9,523 bases of DNA, taken from positions 1 through 9,523 of the forward strand of contig JAEVZY010000136.1 of NCBI GenBank assembly GCA_023392035.1. The letters are read 5' to 3'. The stretch's first letter is position 1; the number at the start of each line of letters is the position of its first letter. Source of the DNA: Pseudomonadota bacterium (lineage in GTDB: Bacteria > Pseudomonadota > Gammaproteobacteria > Burkholderiales > Burkholderiaceae_D). The position numbers and the translations under genes are program-made. Below are positions 1 through 9,470 of this stretch, in pieces. The notes under the pieces are model-generated. The model ran no database searches, was not told where the DNA came from, and was given only the letters and a program-made list of their open reading frames with translations.

Positions 1-1239
1 GTGTTCGGCCAGGGCATCAATACCGTGACCAAGGCGGTGATCGTGCTCGGCACGGAAGCCATCGGCCACGTGGCGCTGGGATTGAAACTGGTGGAAAGCC
101 TGAGCCAGGCCAGCCCGGACAGCGCGCAGGCGCGCCAGGAAATGGGCAAGGCGGTGCTGGCCGGCGAAATTGCGCGGCAACTGGCGTCCTCCGCCGGCAG
201 CCGCGACGCGGAAGAGGCGGTGGTCGGCTCCATGCTGCATGGGCTGGGGCGCATGCTGGCCTCGTTCTACCTGCCCGAATACTGGTCGCAGGTGCTGCAG
301 GCGGTGGAAGAGGGCGCCTCCGAAGCGCAGGAAGTGCTGCGGGTGTTCGGCCTGCCCCTGACCGATCTGGGCCGCCAGACCGCCCAGCGCTGGGGCTTGC
401 CCAATTCGCTCCTGTCCAGCATGCGCGAAGTGACGCCGCGTCCGGTGGAAGAACCGCTGGACCACGCCGAATGGCTGGCGGCCATGTCCACGCTGTCTTA
501 CCGCAGCGCCCAGGCGGTGTGGCAGGCGGCCGAGGCGCCTTCGGAAGTATCGAACCTGGCGGCTGGCTATGCCGAGATGCTGGGCATCGACAGTACCGAG
601 CTGGTGGCCGCCATCGATGTCGCCCGCAGCAACAACCTGGAAGCCCATGCCGAGGCCAAGGCCAACGCCGCCGAAAGGAAAGCGGCGCCGCCGCCGGTGC
701 GCGACCCGGCGCAGGCGGCCCCGATCCTGGCGCGCGGCGTGGCCGACATGCGCGACGTCGCCGAGAACGTGAATGCCACGCAGTTGATGACCATCGGCCT
801 GGAAGCCATCCACCAGGGCCTGGGACTGCACAAGTCGGTGGTCTTCCTGCGCAATGCCGCGCGCCAGGAATACCGCGGCCGCGTCTATTTCGGCCAGGGG
901 GTGCAGGAGGTGCTGCCGCAACTGGCCTTGAACGATGCCTATGAGCCGGATGTGTTCCATGCCGCGCTGGCCACCGGCAAGATGGTGTTTGTCGCCAGCG
1001 CCCAGGAGCCGCTTTTTTTGGCGCGCCTGCCGCGCTGGTGGCGCCAGGCGTTTCCGCAGGTGCGCAGCTTCGTTGTGCTGCCCTTGCTGGTGCAGCGCCA
1101 GCCGATCGGCTTCGTCTATGGCGACTGGGGCGCGGTGCAAACCGTCCCCCAATTGCATGCCACCGAGCTGGCGCCCCTGAACGAGCTGCTGGACCTGATG
1201 ATGAGCGGCATCGAGAAGCGGCGCCGGCGCGGCGACTGA
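1..1239 (+). CDS. HDOD-domain signalling protein with C-terminal GAF-like domain (5' end outside window)
   Basis: The frame is open from the first base and begins in the middle of an HDOD domain, so the GTG at position 1 is not taken as the true start; the N-terminus lies upstream. Of the 412 residues visible, about 5-210 fit the second half of an HDOD domain: a stretch around residues 8-30 resembling the central TVTKAVIVLG helix, and an HD-like motif MLHGLGRM at 78-85 in which the metal-binding Asp of true HD hydrolases is Gly, as is usual for HDOD. An Ala/Glu/Pro-rich linker (about 213-236) leads to a GAF-like region (about 248-400), which includes the segment SFVVLPLLVQRQPIGFVYGD. HDOD proteins are regulatory scaffolds in two-component, c-di-GMP and stress signalling; they have no established enzymatic activity. 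Some relatives carry an N-terminal protein-kinase or receiver domain, which cannot be judged here. No membrane segment is visible. The HDOD call is fairly secure and the GAF call moderate. Confidence 0.82.
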   Translation: MFGQGINTVTKAVIVLGTEAIGHVALGLKLVESLSQASPDSAQARQEMGKAVLAGEIARQLASSAGSRDAEEAVVGSMLHGLGRMLASFYLPEYWSQVLQAVEEGASEAQEVLRVFGLPLTDLGRQTAQRWGLPNSLLSSMREVTPRPVEEPLDHAEWLAAMSTLSYRSAQAVWQAAEAPSEVSNLAAGYAEMLGIDSTELVAAIDVARSNNLEAHAEAKANAAERKAAPPPVRDPAQAAPILARGVADMRDVAENVNATQLMTIGLEAIHQGLGLHKSVVFLRNAARQEYRGRVYFGQGVQEVLPQLALNDAYEPDVFHAALATGKMVFVASAQEPLFLARLPRWWRQAFPQVRSFVVLPLLVQRQPIGFVYGDWGAVQTVPQLHATELAPLNELLDLMMSGIEKRRRRGD

Positions 1240-1489
1240 GTTTTCCGGGCCGCTGATGGGCTGTCCCAGTTATCCACCGTGGCGGTGGACAATCATGTGG
1301 AAAAGCCCCGAGTAGCAGCTGCAAGTCCCTGATTTGCAAGACCTCGCAACAGATTGTCCAAGATCAAGGCAGGACCGGCGGGCAAACCTGCAACGGCATG
1401 CACGTCGCCGGCTTGTGCCAGCTCAAAATCTGCAAGGCGCATCTGCCTACACTCTCTGCCAACCCAACAGGAGATGTTGCCTTTCATTC
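1240..1489. other. Intergenic region, 250 bp, with DnaA-box-like cluster and no gene
   Basis: This gap separates the HDOD gene from the small downstream gene. Its first third contains the dyad and DnaA-box-like motifs listed separately. The rest is plain, moderately GC-rich sequence with no convincing coding frame. A weak -10-like TACACT lies at 1448-1453, but no credible -35 was found 16-18 bp upstream. I see no riboswitch-like or tRNA-like fold. No U-tract terminator for the HDOD gene is visible, and the 1270-1292 dyad is the only hairpin candidate. Confidence 0.5.
1270..1304. promoter_or_regulatory. Cluster of three DnaA-box-like 9-mers, two forming a dyad
   Basis: Three 9-mers resembling the DnaA box (E. 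coli consensus TTWTNCACA) occur within 35 bp: TTATCCACC at 1270-1278 (+, one mismatch), TTGTCCACC at 1284-1292 (read on -, two mismatches) and TTTTCCACA at 1296-1304 (read on -, full match). The first two form an inverted repeat of 10+10 bp with a TGG spacer and one mismatched pair. A weaker TTGTCCAAG follows near 1353. The cluster could bind or titrate DnaA, or the dyad could simply be a 3' hairpin of the HDOD transcript. No T-tract follows, so a standard intrinsic terminator is unlikely. No dnaA, dnaN or rpmH gene is present to suggest a replication origin. The motifs are seen directly; the function is inference. Confidence 0.4.
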
Positions 1490-1702
1490 ATGTCGCAACC
1501 TGAACATCCCATCGAAGAACGGCTCTCTGAAGTCAGTCGCGACCTCAACCAGTTCCGTGAACGGCGGCTGGCAGACCGTCGCTTTCAGGTGCGCGATACG
1601 GGCGACCGCCGGGCCCCCGTCAGCGAAACGCTGAAGGCGATCCAGGACGTGCTGCAGGAGCGTTCTCACGACATTCCGCCCGCCGGCGAAAAACTGCCCT
1701 GA
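1490..1702 (+). CDS. Small charged hypothetical protein, 70 aa
   Basis: I do not recognise this family. The predicted 70-aa protein is hydrophilic, with no signal peptide, membrane segment or cysteine. Its middle is strongly arginine-rich, with two DRR triplets (RRLADRRFQVRD, then GDRRAP), flanked by an acidic amphipathic N-terminal half and a helical segment SETLKAIQDVLQER. The charge pattern suggests short alpha-helices and possibly binding to a partner protein or nucleic acid, but that is inference. The ATG at 1490 was chosen because the protein-like composition starts there and the frame upstream reads as noise. A strong Shine-Dalgarno match AGGAG lies at 1469-1473, but its 16-base spacing is longer than usual, so the start is not certain. 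Third codon positions are GC-rich, supporting a real gene. It sits alone between the HDOD gene and the promoter of the PhnD-like gene. Confidence 0.6.
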   Translation: MSQPEHPIEERLSEVSRDLNQFRERRLADRRFQVRDTGDRRAPVSETLKAIQDVLQERSHDIPPAGEKLP

Positions 1703-1768
1703 GGCGGCGCCAGGCCTAAATGCATAGGGACAGCGCGGCGCGCTTGCCACGAATCGACACGTGGCTGA

Positions 1769-1797
1769 TGGACAGTAAAAATTCCTGACAGTAATAT
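1769..1797 (+). promoter_or_regulatory. Predicted sigma-70 promoter of the PhnD-like/DUF1289 unit
   Basis: TGGACA at 1769-1774 (5 of 6 to TTGACA) is followed after exactly 17 bp by TAATAT at 1792-1797 (4 of 6 to TATAAT). The expected transcription start is around 1803-1806, giving a 5' leader of about 55 bases. The elements lie in the only AT-rich patch upstream of the gene. They are found by eye only, with no experimental support. Confidence 0.45.
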
Positions 1798-1801
1798 TCC
1801 T
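1771..1801 (+). repeat. Tandem direct repeat (16 bp + 15 bp) overlapping the promoter
   Basis: GACAGTAAAAATTCCT at 1771-1786 is followed immediately by GACAGTAATATTCCT at 1787-1801. The copies agree at both ends (GACAGTAA and ATTCCT) and differ only by one base of length and one substitution in the middle. The repeat covers the spacer and -10 of the predicted promoter, so it could be a pair of same-orientation regulator sites or a simple tandem duplication. Confidence 0.6.
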
Positions 1802-1816
1802 CAAGTCTCGACTTGA
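1801..1816. promoter_or_regulatory. Perfect 7+7 bp dyad, candidate operator
   Basis: TCAAGTC (1801-1807) and GACTTGA (1810-1816) are perfect reverse complements separated by TC. The dyad sits at the predicted transcription start, a typical place for a repressor operator. No regulator gene is adjacent, and I do not recognise the motif as a named operator. Confidence 0.5.
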
Positions 1817-1860
1817 TAGCCGAACATTGGCCCAGGTCGACCCCACTTTACGGAACAGGT

Positions 1861-2676
1861 ATGTCTTTCAGGAAAATCGCCGCAGCTTTCATTTTCGCCC
1901 TGGGTTGCACCCAGGCCGCCCACGCGCAGGATCTGGTGCTGGCCATCAACGAAGGCGTGACCTATCAAGACGGCGGTTCGACCCAGGAACGCTATCGCAT
2001 GCTCACCGAAATGCTGTCGCGCGAACTGAAGCGGCCAGTCAAGGTGACCCAGGTCGACAAATACGCCGAGTTCGAGCGCGGCCTGGCTGAAGAGCGCTAC
2101 GACCTGGTGTTCATCCATCCGGCCCACGTCGGCTTGAAGGCGGTCAAGAGCGGCAAGTACTTTGGCGTAGCCAGCGCCAAGGGCTTCACCGACTACCGGG
2201 CGCGGGTCATGGTGCCGAAAGACTCCACCATCAAGTCGATGCAGGACCTGCAGGGCAAGAAGCTGGGCGTGCCCAGCGTTGAATCGATCACCACGGTGAT
2301 GTTTACCGCCGCCCTGCGCGAAGTGAACATCAAGGAGCCGGAAAAAGCCTATACCGCCACCCGTTACCAGGATGCCGTGCCCTTCATGGTGGAAAACAAG
2401 TTTGTCGATGCCGGCGTGACCGGCTCGGCGGCGGTGGCCAAGGCCTGGGTCGGCAAGGGCGGCAAGGTGGTGGCCGAAACCAAGCCGATCCCGATCAAGC
2501 AATTCCTGGTCTCGCGCAAGCTGTCGGAAGCGGAACGCCAGAAGGTGCAACACCTGATGCTGGGCTTGTCCGGCAGCGACGCCGGCCGCACGGCCCTTTC
2601 CCGCATCAGCATGACCGGCTTCGTGCCCTGGGATAACGCGGTCATGGGCGAAGCCACGGCGCGCCTGGGCCTGTGA
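1861..2676 (+). CDS. PhnD-type periplasmic substrate-binding protein (phosphate/phosphonate-binding-like family)
   Basis: The 271-aa protein starts with a clear Sec signal peptide: Arg-Lys at 4-5, a hydrophobic core at about 6-18 and a signal peptidase I site AHA|QD after residue 22, so it should be periplasmic. The mature part has the layout of the PhnD-like family of ABC transporter binding proteins: a first-lobe start DLVLAINEG (24-32), the YAEFERGLAEERYDLVFIHPAH region (68-89), the crossover region DYRARVMVPKDS...LQGKKLGVPS (111-139) and the QDAVPFMVENKFVDAGVTGSAA region (170-191). It is somewhat shorter than many phosphonate binders. No ATPase or permease gene lies next to it, so it may be an orphan binder serving a distant transporter, or a ligand sensor; the ligand is unknown. 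The ATG at 1861 was preferred over the in-frame TTG at 1813 because it places the signal peptide at the N-terminus. It overlaps the next gene by one base (TGATG), suggesting a shared transcript and coupled translation. Confidence 0.85.
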   Translation: MSFRKIAAAFIFALGCTQAAHAQDLVLAINEGVTYQDGGSTQERYRMLTEMLSRELKRPVKVTQVDKYAEFERGLAEERYDLVFIHPAHVGLKAVKSGKYFGVASAKGFTDYRARVMVPKDSTIKSMQDLQGKKLGVPSVESITTVMFTAALREVNIKEPEKAYTATRYQDAVPFMVENKFVDAGVTGSAAVAKAWVGKGGKVVAETKPIPIKQFLVSRKLSEAERQKVQHLMLGLSGSDAGRTALSRISMTGFVPWDNAVMGEATARLGL

Positions 2677-2924
2677 TGGCAGAGGACGCTGCGAGCGATC
2701 CCAAGCCTGCCAACGACCTGGCCGCAAAGTTTGCCGATCCGGCCCAGCGCCCGGACACGCCCTGCGTGGCAGTATGTTCCACCACCTTCGACGAGGTCTG
2801 CCGCGGTTGCGGCCGCACCGTGCAGGAGGTGGCGCAGTGGGTGTTCATGACGGCGCCTGAAAAAGACGCCGTCTGGGACCGCATCATTCGCCAGGGATAT
2901 CCGCGGCGCTCACCGGGACGCTGA
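2676..2924 (+). CDS. DUF1289 family protein, four-cysteine motif
   Basis: The 82-aa protein has a disordered-looking N-terminus (about 1-27) followed by the DUF1289 signature: TPCVAVC (28-34), VCRGCGRT (41-48) and a downstream EVAQWVFMTAPEK segment. Its cysteines C30, C34, C42 and C45 (C-x3-C-x7-C-x2-C) are well placed to bind zinc or an iron-sulphur cluster, although the role of the family is not established. It is small, cytoplasmic and has no membrane segment. The ATG at 2676 shares its A with the TGA of the upstream gene; an in-frame GTG at 2673 directly before it is a less likely alternative. The last 41 bp overlap the end of the convergent receiver-kinase gene, and the C-terminal tail (YPRRSPGR) is encoded there. 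Confidence 0.85.
   Translation: MAEDAASDPKPANDLAAKFADPAQRPDTPCVAVCSTTFDEVCRGCGRTVQEVAQWVFMTAPEKDAVWDRIIRQGYPRRSPGR
2849..2873 (-). terminator. Candidate 3' hairpin of the kinase operon
   Basis: GACGGCG (2849-2855) and CGCCGTC (2867-2873) form a perfect 7-bp GC-rich stem with an 11-base loop. On the minus strand it begins 10 bases past the TGA of the receiver-kinase gene. The loop reads T-rich on that strand, but no T-tract follows the stem, so this is not a standard intrinsic terminator. It may instead protect the 3' end of the mRNA. It lies inside the DUF1289 coding region, so it could also be chance. Confidence 0.3.
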
Positions 2925-4127
2925 CCGTAACAGTGGTGCCGGCGCCGGGGGCGGAATCGATCGAGAGACTGCCCGACAGCGCGCGCAATCTTTCCTCCAT
3001 TCCCTGCAAGCCGAAGGATTGCCGCTTCTCGCGGTCTTCGGCGGCAAAGCCCACGCCGTTGTCGGCGATCTCCATCGAGAAATGATTGCTGCGGCAGGCC
3101 AGCGTCACCCGCACGGCGCTGGCGCGCGCATGGCGCAGGACATTGGTCAGCGATTCCTGCAGGATGCGAAACAGCGCCGTGGCGGTGTGTTCTTCCAGCG
3201 CCCGGCCGAAGTCTTCGGTGCCCACATTCAACTGGCAGGCAATGCCGCTGCGGCGGCGGAATTCTTCGACCTGCCATTCGATGGCGGCCTGCAATCCCAG
3301 ATCCAGCACCGCCGGGCGCAGGTCATTGATGATGGCGCGCACGCTCTTGATGGTGGCGTCGATGTGGTCCAGCGCGAATTTCGCCTTGCGGTTGAGGATG
3401 GGATGGGTGCCGAGCGTGCGTTCATGCAGCAGCGAAGCGTCGATGCGCAAGGCCAGCAGGTTCTGTCCCAGCTCATCGTGGATTTCGCGCGCGATGCGCT
3501 TGCGTTCCTCTTCCTTGATTTTTTCCTGGTGCGAAGCCAGTTGCCGCAGCAATTGGCGCGACTCCTGCAGCGCCTGGGTCTGCAGCATCAGGCGGCGCTG
3601 GGTGTAGTACAGGTCGACAAATACCCGCACCTTGGCGCACAGCACTTCAGGCACGATGGGCGAGAAGATGTAGTCCACCGCGCCCATGGTGTAGCCGTGG
3701 TAGCGCTCGGTATCGGTGCTGGCTTCGGCGGTGATGAAGATCACCGGCGTGTGGGACGAGCGCGGACGGCCATGGATCAGGGTGGCGGTTTCAAAGCCGT
3801 CCATGATCGGCATGCGCACGTCGAGCAAAATGACCGCGAAATCCTGCTTCAGCAACAGCCGCAGGGCGTCGCGCCCGCTGCGCGCGGTGGTGACCGCCAG
3901 GCCCATGCGGGTGAGCATGGCAACGATGGCTTGCAGCTTGGAGGGCGTGTCGTCCACCACCAGCACAGAAGCCGGCACGCCATCGGGCGCCTCGGGCGCG
4001 GAGGGCGCTATCGGATCGATCAGGGCCGGCACTTCGCGCAAGGCGGCCGCCGGCGCGGCATTCAGCGATTGGGCGGCGCTCAGGCTGCCGGTTGCAGGTG
4101 TGATTTCACGTGGATCGGGAATCGATT

Positions 4128-4131
<4 letters not shown>
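2884..4131 (-). CDS. Response regulator receiver-histidine kinase fusion (HisKA_3 type)
   Basis: The 415-aa protein has a Pro/Ala-rich N-terminal tail (1-50), a receiver domain (about 54-175), a short coiled coil (about 176-208), a HisKA_3 dimerisation domain (about 209-278) and a HATPase domain (about 315-408). Receiver residues: acidic pair D60/D61, phospho-acceptor D104 in LLDVRMPIMDG and T134; the usual conserved Lys of the KP motif is Ser (S157, in YIFSPIVP). The kinase H-box is REIHDELGQ with H218, followed by an N-box around N330, G1 box DNGVG (357-361) and G2 box GLQGM (374-378), all intact. No membrane segment is visible. The expected role is autophosphorylation at H218 tuned by the phosphorylated receiver, with transfer to a NarL/FixJ-type regulator not present here. 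The start ATG overlaps the TGA of the upstream hybrid kinase (ATGA), so the two are very probably co-translated. An open extension upstream of this Met only duplicates the other gene's sequence out of frame. Confidence 0.88.
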
Positions 4132-7898
<3,767 letters not shown>

Positions 7899-7906
7899 GA
7901 AACGGA

Positions 7907-7913
7907 CTCCCTT
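7907..7913 (-). promoter_or_regulatory. Ribosome-binding site of the poly-HAMP kinase
   Basis: AAGGGAG on the minus strand, eight bases before the ATG at 7898. It fixes the start at that Met rather than at the open frame extending to 8000. Confidence 0.75.
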
Positions 7914-8016
7914 GGTTCGGCCGATTGGCGGCACGCTTCTTGTGATCTTGCTGCGGATCGGCCAACACTGGAAACGGCGGGCTGGGCCATGCTTGCGCAA
8001 GACCGGAGGTCGGCAA

Positions 8017-8045
8017 AATATATCACCAAAGAAACGACAAATGAC
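8017..8045 (-). promoter_or_regulatory. Predicted extended -10 promoter of the kinase operon
   Basis: On the minus strand, TGATATATT gives an extended -10: TG at 8025-8024, one base, then TATATT (8022-8017; 5 of 6 to TATAAT). The -35 at 17-bp spacing (GTCATT, 8045-8040) is poor, which extended -10 promoters tolerate. Transcription should begin near 8010, leaving a leader of about 110 bases. The patch is strikingly AT-rich for its surroundings. Confidence 0.5.
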
Positions 8046-8183
8046 CCCAGGCGGCGAATGCCGGCAGCCTTATTTTCGCGGCCCGCGGCCGGGAATTGAG
8101 GAAGATCAAACAAGCCTTCGTTTGTGTCCGCGCGGCTTGATTTTTGAGCGAGCGCAAGCAGGTGCGATCCTTGCCGATCCTCG

Positions 8184-8212
8184 CTGACAATGCACGCCGC
8201 ATCTTGTCTATT
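8184..8212 (+). promoter_or_regulatory. Possible sigma-70 promoter of the DUF445 gene
   Basis: CTGACA (8184-8189, 5 of 6) and TCTATT (8207-8212, 4 of 6) are spaced by 17 bp. The implied start near 8219 leaves a leader of only a few bases before the ATG at 8225, or about 18 before the ATG at 8237, so either the site or the chosen start may be wrong. Confidence 0.3.
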
Positions 8213-8224
8213 TGCAGAGTCAAC

Positions 8225-9469
8225 ATGAGCCAGGGCATGACAGAAATCGAACAGCAGCAACGCCTGCGCCGCATGCGCACCCTTGCCACCGGCTTGCTGC
8301 TGGCGATGGCGATCCTGTTCCTCGTTTCGCATCTTTTGGTCGGACGCTATCCCTGGCTGAATCATGTGGGCGCCTTTGCCGAGGCCGCCATGGTCGGTGC
8401 GCTGGCCGACTGGTTCGCGGTCACGGCCCTGTTCCGCCATCCGCTGGGCTTGCCGATTCCGCATACCGCCATCATTCCGCGCAACAAGGACCGCATCGGC
8501 AGCAGCGTCGCCAATTTCCTGGAACACAACTTCATGACGCGGGAAGTCCTGTTCGACGAATTGCAGGCCTTCGACTTCGCCGGCGCCAGCGCCCACTGGC
8601 TGGCCCAGCCGGGCAGCAGCCGCGCGGTCGCCAATGAGCTGGTGTCCGGCATTCCGACGCTGATCCGCATGTTCGAAGACCAGGACGTGATTCGCCTGAT
8701 CGAAAACATGGCTTCGCGCGCCTTGAACCAGGTGCAGCTGGCGCCGCTGCTGGGCGAGATCGTGTCGGTGCTGATTGCCGACCAGCGCCACCAGCAATTA
8801 TTCGATCGCATGCTGGACCTGGCCCAGCGTACGCTGGAAGACAACCGCGACACCATCCGCCAGAAAATCCATGAGAAAAGTCCGGCCTGGCTGCCCCGTT
8901 TTGTCGATGAAAAGCTGTTCGAGAAACTGCTGCGCGAAAGCACCACCCTGATCGAGGAGATGCGCGCGCCCAACAGTTCGTGGCGCACCCAATTCCAGCA
9001 GGCGGCCCAGGACATGGTGGACGGCTTGCGCCACGATCCGGCCTGGGAGGCGCGCATCAAGTCGCATGTCGGCGCCACCCTGAACCATCCCTTGTTCCGC
9101 AGCTATGCCGAGCAGTTCTGGCAGATGGCGCGCCAGCGCCTGATGCAGGAAGGCGAAAGCCCCGATTCGCCGCTGGCGCAGCGCATCGAGCGGGCGCTGC
9201 TGGCGCTGGCGGCCGGACTGCAGCAAGACCCGGCGGTGCAGAACAAGCTCAATGCCTGGGTGCGCGCCTTCGCCGCCGACGCCATTGCCGCGCGCCGCCA
9301 TGCCATCGCCAGCCTGGTGCGGCGGGTGATCGAAAAATGGGACGCCGATACCGTCGCCCGCAAGTTCGAACTGTACGTGGGGCGCGACCTGCAATACATC
9401 CGCATCAACGGCACCCTGGTCGGCGGATTGGTGGGGCTGGGCCTGCATCTGCTGTCGCTGGCCCTATAA
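8225..9469 (+). CDS. DUF445 family inner-membrane protein
   Basis: The 414-aa protein has the DUF445 (YjiN-like) hallmark: a first membrane helix at about 20-39, then a second hydrophobic segment leading into GALADWFAVTALFRHPLG (58-75), followed by LPIPHTAIIPRNKDRIG (76-92). A long, mostly helical, charged soluble region follows (about 93-392), and a C-terminal hydrophobic helix begins with INGTLVGGLVGLGLHL (394-409). The likely form is an integral inner-membrane protein with N- and C-terminal anchors. The molecular role of the family is not established. The start is uncertain: ATG 8225 (weak GCAGAG-like site upstream) is chosen, ATG 8237 (MTEIEQ) is equally plausible, and the in-frame TTG at 8144 is unlikely because it adds a non-hydrophobic tail overlapping the promoter. 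The gene is divergent from the kinase operon and appears monocistronic within the window. Confidence 0.87.
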   Translation: MSQGMTEIEQQQRLRRMRTLATGLLLAMAILFLVSHLLVGRYPWLNHVGAFAEAAMVGALADWFAVTALFRHPLGLPIPHTAIIPRNKDRIGSSVANFLEHNFMTREVLFDELQAFDFAGASAHWLAQPGSSRAVANELVSGIPTLIRMFEDQDVIRLIENMASRALNQVQLAPLLGEIVSVLIADQRHQQLFDRMLDLAQRTLEDNRDTIRQKIHEKSPAWLPRFVDEKLFEKLLRESTTLIEEMRAPNSSWRTQFQQAAQDMVDGLRHDPAWEARIKSHVGATLNHPLFRSYAEQFWQMARQRLMQEGESPDSPLAQRIERALLALAAGLQQDPAVQNKLNAWVRAFAADAIAARRHAIASLVRRVIEKWDADTVARKFELYVGRDLQYIRINGTLVGGLVGLGLHLLSLAL

Positions 9470-9470
9470 T
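9465..9470 (+). promoter_or_regulatory. Perfect TATAAT at the DUF445 stop codon
   Basis: A consensus -10 hexamer overlaps the TAA stop. The sequence 16-17 bp upstream (CCTGCA/CTGCAT) is a poor -35. If used, transcription would begin near 9477 and serve a gene beyond the window. The remaining 54 bp hold no start codon with a good ribosome-binding site and no clear terminator; a short CCGCC...GGCGG inverted repeat lies at about 9481-9496. Confidence 0.3.

Larger units (their letters stand above)
1703..1860. other. Intergenic regulatory region upstream of the PhnD-like gene
   Basis: This 158-bp non-coding stretch is visibly more AT-rich between about 1770 and 1820 than the genes around it. It carries a tandem repeat, a candidate sigma-70 promoter and a dyad, each listed separately. 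The roughly 40 bp between the dyad and the ATG at 1861 show only a weak ribosome-binding site (GGA at 1852-1854). Confidence 0.6.
7899..8224. other. Divergent intergenic region between the kinase operon and the DUF445 gene
   Basis: This stretch of 326 bp has no convincing gene. It holds a strong candidate promoter for the kinase operon (listed), a weaker one for the DUF445 gene (listed), and a leader of about 110 bases for the kinase. That leader contains a perfect 10-bp palindrome CTTGCGCAAG (7992-8001) and a potential 7-bp stem GGCCGAT (7919-7925) / ATCGGCC (7957-7963) close to the ribosome-binding site. A further 6-bp inverted repeat, CAAGCC (8111-8116) / GGCTTG (8134-8139), is followed by ATTTTT on the plus strand, but no plus-strand gene lies before it. 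Confidence 0.6.

Noticed and set aside
1270..1304. Replication origin at the DnaA-box-like cluster
   Set aside because: There is no dnaA/dnaN/rpmH context, no AT-rich unwinding region and only three close matches. A DnaA-binding role stays possible but an origin is not supported.
17..1339. A 440-codon open frame on the minus strand, opposite the HDOD gene
   Set aside because: Its translation is Arg/Pro/Ala-rich low-complexity sequence with no domain, as expected from the antisense of a high-GC gene. The plus-strand protein has a recognisable HDOD fold.
1474..1503. A nine-residue leader-peptide-like frame (ATG to TGA) overlapping the start of the 70-aa gene
   Set aside because: The AGGAG directly abuts this ATG, leaving no usable spacing, and there are no regulatory codon runs or attenuator hairpins.
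1861..1926. Lipoprotein signal in the PhnD-like protein (ALGC at residues 13-16)
   Set aside because: The -3 position of the lipobox is Ala rather than Leu/Val/Ile, the hydrophobic core runs past it, and a clean AHA|QD signal peptidase I site follows.
1801..2727. A 308-codon minus-strand frame opposite the PhnD-like gene
   Set aside because: It is His/Gly/Arg-rich without motifs, while the plus strand has a clear signal peptide and family signature.
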